Shown: piece by piece, positions 5,826 to 10,427 of the stretch
Position numbering within the stretch: position 1 is the first letter of the stretch
How the letters are laid out: each line of letters opens with the position of its first letter
DNA from: Caryophanales bacterium UBA7057
GTDB lineage: Bacteria; Bacillota_I; Bacilli_A; RF39; UBA660
DNA: 10,427 nt
NCBI GenBank assembly: GCA_002493865.1
Contig: DLAC01000061.1
Span: 1-10,427 of the forward strand
Direction of reading: 5' to 3'
Notes under the pieces: generated by a model
Seen by the model: only the letters and a program-made list of their open reading frames with translations
Told to the model about the DNA's origin: nothing
Databases searched by the model: none
Translations under genes and position numbers: made by a program

Positions 5826-6254
5826 ATGGAAGAAAAAAGAGATAGTGGATATTTGATGGGAATTGTAGGAGCCATGATTGGTGGGTTAGTTGCCTCTTTA
5901 CCATGGATATTAGTTTATGTATATGGGGATATGATTGTTTCTTTACTTGCTTTACCAATTGCATTGGGAGCTTGGAAAGGGTACCAATTAATGAAGGGAA
6001 AGCAGGATGGAAAACTTCCTTATATTGTCGCAGTTATTTCTCTTCTAGTAATAACATTTTCAACTCTTGTAATGATTCCAATGTTACTGGGAACTAAGAG
6101 CGGGTTTCATTTTTCTTTAGATACATTAGACTTATTATATCAGTCTAGTGAATTTAAAACAGCAATATTCAAGGATTATGCAATTTCTGTTTTATTCACA
6201 TTCCTAGGAATTGGTGGTGTTTTAGGCCAAATTAAGGAATCTGTCGAAGAATAG
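5826..6254 (+). CDS. Four-helix membrane protein, unknown function
   Basis: 142 residues with predicted membrane segments at about 9-31, 34-52, 65-88 and 117-136. The first carries a glycine-rich face and a helix break (GIVGAMIGGLVASLPWILVY). A short basic loop, KGYQLMKGKQDGK (51-63), follows helix two and should face the cytoplasm. A polar stretch (about 91-116, HFSLDTLDLLYQSSEFKTAI) lies between helices three and four. Similar glycine-rich 'GALIGA.PWI...KGY.L' sequences occur in uncharacterised Firmicutes proteins as far as I recall; no function is known to me. AAAGGAGTG (5812-5820) precedes the ATG by 5 nt, and a promoter is visible just upstream, so expression looks independent of the previous gene. 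Confidence 0.78.
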   Translation: MEEKRDSGYLMGIVGAMIGGLVASLPWILVYVYGDMIVSLLALPIALGAWKGYQLMKGKQDGKLPYIVAVISLLVITFSTLVMIPMLLGTKSGFHFSLDTLDLLYQSSEFKTAIFKDYAISVLFTFLGIGGVLGQIKESVEE

Positions 6255-6267
6255 ATGCTAAAAAATC

Positions 6268-6296
6268 TTTTCTTTTCTAGTAAAACAAGATATAAT
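6268..6296 (+). promoter_or_regulatory. Possible promoter for the single-anchor protein
   Basis: A perfect TATAAT (6291-6296) has a weak -35 (TTTTCT, 6268-6273) 17 nt upstream. It lies in the 64-nt gap after the four-helix protein and 22 nt before the next ATG. Confidence 0.42.
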
Positions 6297-6318
6297 AGGT
6301 ATTCGAGGGGGAAAACCT

Positions 6319-6618
6319 ATGACAAAAGTAAAAAATATAATGCCTTCTATTGCAGGAATTGGTGCACTCGCTATTGGGGTAACATTAATTAAAAAGCACA
6401 ATGCAATTAAGAAAAAGGAAAATTTTAAAAGCACTTTAACAGAAAAATCTGGAGAAAGTTCTTCCAATAGTCAATTTGTTGAATTTCCTAAACAACGTTC
6501 TTACATTCAACTTGCTGGGTTGGAAGGTATGAGCCAATATATGGATTTATCTCAGTTTGAAGCAAGCCGTAATTATATTATGTTATATGAAATCAGTGCA
6601 AAACAAAAAACACTTTAA
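6319..6618 (+). CDS. Single-anchor small protein, unknown function
   Basis: 99 residues. One hydrophobic segment at about 9-24 (PSIAGIGALAIGVTLI) is followed by a basic patch (KKHNAIKKKENFK), a Ser-rich linker (about 41-51) and a C-terminal part with aromatic and acidic residues (FPKQRSYIQLAGLEGMSQYM). The positive patch after the helix favours a cytoplasmic C-terminal part. I do not recognise a family. It is supported by AGGGGG (6306-6311) 7 nt before the ATG, a TATAAT upstream and a strong terminator downstream, which make it a likely single-gene unit. Confidence 0.65.
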   Translation: MTKVKNIMPSIAGIGALAIGVTLIKKHNAIKKKENFKSTLTEKSGESSSNSQFVEFPKQRSYIQLAGLEGMSQYMDLSQFEASRNYIMLYEISAKQKTL

Positions 6619-6633
6619 ATGAATCATGTATTC

Positions 6634-6664
6634 AAAAAGGCAGTCCTTTGGATTTGCTTTTTTT
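6634..6664 (+). terminator. Rho-independent terminator
   Basis: AAAAAGGCAGTCC (6634-6646) pairs with GGATTTGCTTTTTT (6650-6663) across a TTT loop. One T is bulged and there are two G-U pairs. The stem runs into a seven-base T-tract. It lies 15 nt after the stop of the 99-residue protein and just before the next promoter. Confidence 0.85.
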
Positions 6665-6666
6665 GG

Positions 6667-6695
6667 TTGCAGAGAACCATAAAGCATGGTAAAAT
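6667..6695 (+). promoter_or_regulatory. Promoter of the cation-export operon
   Basis: TTGCAG (6667-6672), a 17-nt spacer and TAAAAT (6690-6695), preceded by TGG as an extended -10. It begins directly after the upstream terminator. Transcription would start near 6702, giving a leader of about 94 nt before the antiporter ATG. Confidence 0.65.
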
Positions 6696-6701
6696 ATAGT
6701 G

Positions 6702-6795
6702 TAATAGAGAGAATCAAGAAGATACATTATGAGTGGGACTTTTGGTTATACTACGAGGAGTCTTTTTTCTTGGATATCCTGAAAGGAGCTTAACT
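6702..6795 (+). promoter_or_regulatory. Structured leader of the antiporter operon, possible attenuator
   Basis: Two hairpins can form but not together. Hairpin A pairs GACTTTT (6737-6743) with AGGAGTC (6756-6762) and is followed by six T's (6763-6768), like an intrinsic terminator; two of the seven pairs are G-U. Hairpin B pairs CTTTTTTC (6762-6769) with GAAAGGAG (6781-6788) and would cover the ribosome binding site. A 17-codon frame (ATG 6729 to TGA 6782) crosses both and ends at that site. It has only a weak ribosome site (AAGAAG, about 6718-6722). I see no match to a riboswitch class that I know. Mechanism and ligand are inference. Confidence 0.4.
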
Positions 6796-7737
6796 ATGAA
6801 TTATTTATTATTAATTTTAGGATTCTTTTTCTTAGTCAAAGGGGCAGATATTTTTGTAGAAGGTAGTTCTAATTTGGCAAAAGTACTAAGAGTTCCAACC
6901 TTAATTATTGGACTTACGATTGTTGCTTTTGGTACGAGTGCACCAGAAGCTGCGGTTAGTATTACGGCTTCTTTCAGTGGAAGTAATGAAATTACCATTG
7001 GGAATGTGCTTGGTTCTAATATTTGTAACTTATTATTGGTATTGGGAACCAGTGCACTATTCAAAAATTTAAAAACACAAAAAAAAGTGGTACAAAGAGA
7101 TTACCTGTTTTGTATTTTTTCATCGGTAGTTTTATTAATTATGGTATCAGAAGAATTCTTATTAGGTAAGGAAATTGCGACGGTTACTAGAAGTGAAGGA
7201 CTTATTTTACTTTGTTTTTTGGGGATCTATTTATATGCTTTGATTTTAGAAGCATTTTCAGAGAATAAAAAATTAACGGTAGAAAAAAGAAAATTTTCAT
7301 GGAAAGACATTGTATGGATTGTACTTGGGATCCTTGGAATCTTACTGGGAGGAAACTTAGTTGTAAACTCTGCTGTTAAAATTGCTGAAGCCTATCATAT
7401 CAGTGAGAATTTAATTGCACTTACGATTGTTGCAATCGGAACCTCACTTCCTGAACTCGTAACGAGTGTAGTGGCAGCAATCAAAGGAGAAACAGATATT
7501 GCGATTGGAAATGTCATTGGAAGTAATATTTTTAATATTTTCTTTATCTTGGGTTTATCTTCTGCCATTACTCCACTTTCTTTAGATTTTAGTTCTTTGA
7601 TGGATATACTTGTAATGACAAGTGTTGAAATTCTTGTATATCTATTGATGCTAAGAAAATTAGAAATCAACAAGAAAAAGGGATTGTTTATGCTTTTACT
7701 TTATACTAGTTATGTAGTGTATATCATCGTTAGGTAG
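6796..7737 (+). CDS. CaCA-family Na+/Ca2+ antiporter (YrbG-like)
   Basis: 313 residues, the usual length of bacterial members. These membrane exchangers move Ca2+ (or another cation) out against Na+ or H+. The two inverted alpha repeats are clear: LTIVAFGTSAPEAAVSI (40-56) with GNVLGSN (69-75), and LTIVAIGTSLPELVTSV (209-225) with GNVIGSN (238-244). Glu51 and Glu220 in GTSAPE and GTSLPE are the expected cation ligands. About ten helices fit the hydrophobic profile, with a charged central loop (FSENKKLTVEKRKFSWKD). ATG 6796 is chosen because AAAGGAG (6782-6788) lies 7 nt upstream and MNYLLLILGF is a normal family N-terminus; the frame is open back to GTG 6733, but that extension crosses the leader hairpins and lacks a good site. 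It is followed 13 nt later by a Ca2+-ATPase-type gene, which supports a cation-export role. Confidence 0.92.
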   Translation: MNYLLLILGFFFLVKGADIFVEGSSNLAKVLRVPTLIIGLTIVAFGTSAPEAAVSITASFSGSNEITIGNVLGSNICNLLLVLGTSALFKNLKTQKKVVQRDYLFCIFSSVVLLIMVSEEFLLGKEIATVTRSEGLILLCFLGIYLYALILEAFSENKKLTVEKRKFSWKDIVWIVLGILGILLGGNLVVNSAVKIAEAYHISENLIALTIVAIGTSLPELVTSVVAAIKGETDIAIGNVIGSNIFNIFFILGLSSAITPLSLDFSSLMDILVMTSVEILVYLLMLRKLEINKKKGLFMLLLYTSYVVYIIVR

Positions 7738-7750
7738 AAAGAGGGAAAAA

Positions 7751-10399
7751 ATGAAAAAGTTAGTGTGGCATAGTAGTAGTGAAGAGGAAATTCTTAAAGC
7801 ATTGCATACAAGTAGAGACGGTTTAACTTCTTTAGAAGTAACAAAGAGATTAGAAAAGTACGGAAAAAATGAACTCCCACAGAAAAGAAGAACGAGTGTT
7901 TTTAAAATCTTATGGGAAGAAATCATAGATCCCATCGTTTTACTTTTAATTGTTACCGTTTTATTTTCCTTTTTCATAGGAGAAGTCGTAGATGCATGTG
8001 CAATTATTTTTATTATTTTAGTTGATTTAGTGTTAGGTACCATTCAAGAATGGAATGCCGAAAAAAATGCCATGTCTTTGGCAAGTTTAATTAAGGTTCA
8101 TTGTAACGTCATTCGAAATCACCGTTCAGAACAGATTGATTCTAGTGAATTAGTTGTAGGAGATATTGTAGAATTAGAGTCAGGAGATAAGATTAGTGCA
8201 GATTTAAGAATTCTTGATTGTCATAATTTTCAAGTAGATGAAGCTGTATTAACGGGGGAAAGTTTGGCCGTTCAAAAACAAGTAGGAGTAGTGAAGGAAA
8301 CAACACCACTCGCAGAAAGAAAAAATATGGTATATGCTGGGACTTCTGTTGTTACTGGACGTGCACTTTGTGTTGTCATCGCTACATCGATTGATACGGA
8401 GATTGGTTCTATTGCGAGTTATGTAGCAAATACAAAAGAGGAAAAGTCGCCTCTTTCTATTCGGATGGAGAAGTTTTCTAAGCAAATTACACTTCTGATC
8501 GTTGTAATCGCTATTTTAATTGCCATGATTCTTTATCAAAAGGGATTTTCTGGAAGTGAAATCTTTTTATCTGTTATCGCTCTTAGTGTTTCTGCCATGC
8601 CTGAAGGATTACCTCTTGCGTTAACTATGGCACTGACAATTGGATCTAATCGTATGGCAAAGAAACAAGTAATTGTAAAAAAATTAAATTCTGTTGAAAG
8701 TTTGGGTAGTTGTACTGTAATTGCGAGTGATAAAACAGGAACTTTAACAGTAAATGAACAAACTGCTAAAAAAATTGTCCTACCGTCAGGAAATGTTTTT
8801 GATATTGAAGGAAGAGGATACAATGATCAAGGAAAGGTCATTTCTAATGAAAACGTATCCATAGAACTTGCAAAGTCAATTGGAATTTTGGGAGTATTAA
8901 ACAATGAAGCACATTTGGAAAAGAGAAAGGGAACTTTTGAAAGCTATGGAGATTCTATTGATATTGCTTTTTTAGCACTCGGAAGAAAATTAAAAGTCTC
9001 AGCTTCAGAATATAAAATCATTGAAACCATTCCTTATGAATCAGAAAATAAGTATTCTGCAGTATTCTATGAATTTGAAGGAAAAATTCATTGTACAGTG
9101 AAAGGTTCTATTGAAAAAGTTTTAGAATTTTCAAGGACGATGATGGAAAATGAAGATATCATCCCTTTAGATTCAAAGAAACTATTAAAACAAAATGAGA
9201 AACTGGCAAGTGAAGGGTACCGAGTTATTGCGCTTGCGGATGGAATTGTTTCCAAAAAGAAAAACTATGGGGAAAAAGATATTCAAAAATTAACGTTTCA
9301 AGGACTCGTTGGATTTATTGATCCAGTAAGAGAAGAAGTGAAAGAATCCATTCAAAAGTGTAGTGAAGCAGGAATTAAAGTATTAATGATTACGGGGGAT
9401 CATCCTTTAACTGCCTATTCTATTGCTAAGGAATTACATTTAGTAAGTGCCTGGGAAGAAGTCACAACGGGAGATGAAATTTCGGAATATTTAAAAAAAG
9501 GAGAACAGGCATTTGACCAATTCATTCAGAAGAAGCGTGTATTTACTCGAGTCACTCCATTAGATAAACTAGAAATTGTCAATTCTTTGAAACGTCAGGG
9601 TGAATTTGTCGCAGTAACTGGTGATGGGGTCAATGATGCCCCTGCCATTCGTAGTGCCAATATTGGTGTTGCCATGGGAAGTGGAACAGATGTAGCGAAA
9701 GAAACGGCATCTATGATTATTATCGATGATAACTTTCAATCTATTGTTGCAGGAATTAAAGAAGGAAGATGTGCCTATAGTAATATTCGAAAAGTGTGCT
9801 ATATGTTGCTATCTTGTGGAATGGCAGAAGTATTGTTCTTTGTACTATCTATTATTTTTGATTTACCGATGCCTCTTGTTGCAATTCAACTATTATGGCT
9901 CAATTTAGTAACAGATGGACTTCAAGATTTTGCACTTTCTTTTGAAAAGGCAGAACCTCAAGTCATGAAAGAAGCCCCTAGGAGTCCAAAGGAATCTCTA
10001 TTTAATCGACTTTTATTGGAAGAAGTTCTAGTTGCAGGAATTGCTATTGGTATTATTGTTTTTATTCTTTGGTATTATCTGATTAAAAATGTAGGAATGG
10101 ATGTTACTACCGCACGAGGATATGTCATGGCGCTCATGGTGTTTATTCAAAATATACATGTATTTAATTGTCGTAGTGAAAAAGAATCATTTTATAAAAT
10201 ATCACTTAAGAGTAATTTATTAATTCCAGTTGTTATTTTTGGTTCTATAATCTTACAGATTTTAGTAATGGAAGTACCGTTATTAAGTACATTCCTTCAA
10301 ACAAATTCTATTCCAATAACGGATTTATTACAATTAGCACTTTTTGCTATGTTGATTCTTCCAATTGTAGAAATTTATAAAAAACTAAAAAAAAGTTAA
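7751..10399 (+). CDS. P-type cation ATPase of the Ca2+-transporting (PMCA/SERCA) class
   Basis: 882 residues, complete. An N-terminal cation-ATPase domain (GLTSLEVTKRLEKYGKNELP, 24-43) leads into the pump. Visible motifs are TGES (168-171, actuator), PEGLP (284-288, M4 ion site), DKTGTLT (327-333, phosphorylated Asp327), KGS (451-453, nucleotide domain), MITGDHPLTA (546-555), TGDGVNDAP (623-631) and NLVTDG (718-723, M6). Ten membrane helices fit. Asn718, Thr721 and Asp722 match the SERCA M6 ligands, and Glu284 the M4 ligand. In M5, CGMAEVL (689-695) keeps a glutamate where SERCA has Glu771 but has no Asn768 equivalent. In M8, HVFNCRSE (803-810) lacks the Glu908 equivalent. This suggests one ion per cycle, as in pumps lacking site I; the alignment is from memory. 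Ca2+ is the likely substrate, but another divalent cation is possible. AAAGAGGG (7738-7745) precedes the ATG, 13 nt after the antiporter stop. Confidence 0.92.
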   Translation: MKKLVWHSSSEEEILKALHTSRDGLTSLEVTKRLEKYGKNELPQKRRTSVFKILWEEIIDPIVLLLIVTVLFSFFIGEVVDACAIIFIILVDLVLGTIQEWNAEKNAMSLASLIKVHCNVIRNHRSEQIDSSELVVGDIVELESGDKISADLRILDCHNFQVDEAVLTGESLAVQKQVGVVKETTPLAERKNMVYAGTSVVTGRALCVVIATSIDTEIGSIASYVANTKEEKSPLSIRMEKFSKQITLLIVVIAILIAMILYQKGFSGSEIFLSVIALSVSAMPEGLPLALTMALTIGSNRMAKKQVIVKKLNSVESLGSCTVIASDKTGTLTVNEQTAKKIVLPSGNVFDIEGRGYNDQGKVISNENVSIELAKSIGILGVLNNEAHLEKRKGTFESYGDSIDIAFLALGRKLKVSASEYKIIETIPYESENKYSAVFYEFEGKIHCTVKGSIEKVLEFSRTMMENEDIIPLDSKKLLKQNEKLASEGYRVIALADGIVSKKKNYGEKDIQKLTFQGLVGFIDPVREEVKESIQKCSEAGIKVLMITGDHPLTAYSIAKELHLVSAWEEVTTGDEISEYLKKGEQAFDQFIQKKRVFTRVTPLDKLEIVNSLKRQGEFVAVTGDGVNDAPAIRSANIGVAMGSGTDVAKETASMIIIDDNFQSIVAGIKEGRCAYSNIRKVCYMLLSCGMAEVLFFVLSIIFDLPMPLVAIQLLWLNLVTDGLQDFALSFEKAEPQVMKEAPRSPKESLFNRLLLEEVLVAGIAIGIIVFILWYYLIKNVGMDVTTARGYVMALMVFIQNIHVFNCRSEKESFYKISLKSNLLIPVVIFGSIILQILVMEVPLLSTFLQTNSIPITDLLQLALFAMLILPIVEIYKKLKKS

Positions 10400-10427
10400 A
10401 AAGTATATATCTTTAAAATTATAATAA

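Noticed and set aside
6258..6283. Terminator after the four-helix membrane protein
   Set aside because: Only a mismatched CTA/TAG pairing with A/T runs is present, and no T-tract follows the stem.
6733..6795. N-terminal extension of the antiporter from GTG 6733
   Set aside because: ATG 6796 has an AAAGGAG site at good spacing and matches the usual family N-terminus; the extension lacks a good site and overlaps leader hairpins.
6702..6795. A yybP-ykoY (Mn2+), fluoride, Mg2+ or NiCo-type riboswitch in the antiporter leader
   Set aside because: The conserved sequence blocks I know for these classes are not visible, and the leader is too short for most of them.
6801..8823. Long open frames antisense to the antiporter and ATPase (for example 7673-7395, 8043-7696, 8823-8536)
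   Set aside because: They lie wholly or almost wholly opposite two strongly conserved genes, have no ribosome sites that I could see and show no family features.
10400..10427. AAAG/CTTT hairpin (10400-10414) as terminator and TATAAT (10420-10425) as a next promoter
   Set aside because: The stem is only four pairs with no proper T-tract, and the window ends before a downstream gene could support the promoter.

Overview
The window looks like chromosomal DNA of a low-GC Gram-positive (Firmicutes/Bacillota) bacterium, probably a gut-type member of Bacilli, Erysipelotrichia or a nearby lineage. The sequence is AT-rich, genes are tightly packed, Shine-Dalgarno sites are strong and purine-rich, and several promoters have TGn-extended -10 boxes. 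Tryptophan is written TGG, and TGA ends three genes at their expected family lengths. The standard bacterial code therefore applies, not the Mycoplasma code. The species cannot be named from the sequence alone.

Layout. Positions 2-835 hold the 3' part of a Ppx/GppA-type gene whose start lies outside the window. A promoter then drives a membrane-anchored cyclophilin (927-1547), a frameshifted NUDIX hydrolase (1573-2011), an RluA-type pseudouridine synthase with an S4 domain (2022-2861), a six-helix DUF308/HdeD-like protein (2890-3447), an ArsC/Spx-fold thiol protein (3444-3794) and a small two-helix membrane protein (3791-4018). The last three are coupled by 4-nt start/stop overlaps. A bidirectional terminator at about 4005-4038 covers the stop codons of two convergent genes.

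On the minus strand are a PflX-like radical SAM protein (4931-4020) and a tandem double-HTH XRE regulator (5458-4979). The regulator diverges from a small basic protein (5563-5769). Two further unrecognised proteins follow, each with its own promoter: a four-helix membrane protein (5826-6254) and a single-anchor 99-residue protein (6319-6618). A clear terminator (6634-6664) closes this part.

The last third is a two-gene cation-export operon: a CaCA-family Na+/Ca2+ antiporter (6796-7737) and a PMCA/SERCA-type P-type ATPase (7751-10399). It has its own strong promoter (6667-6695) and a leader of about 94 nt. That leader can fold into a terminator-like hairpin or into an alternative hairpin hiding the Shine-Dalgarno site, and it contains a 17-codon reading frame ending right at that site.

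Most of the window is ordinary housekeeping and membrane biology. Best leads: the antiporter leader as a possible attenuator, the disrupted NUDIX gene, the altered phosphate loop in the Ppx-like protein, and the palindromes around the double-HTH regulator. I saw no CRISPR array, insertion sequence, tRNA, rRNA or clear defence system.
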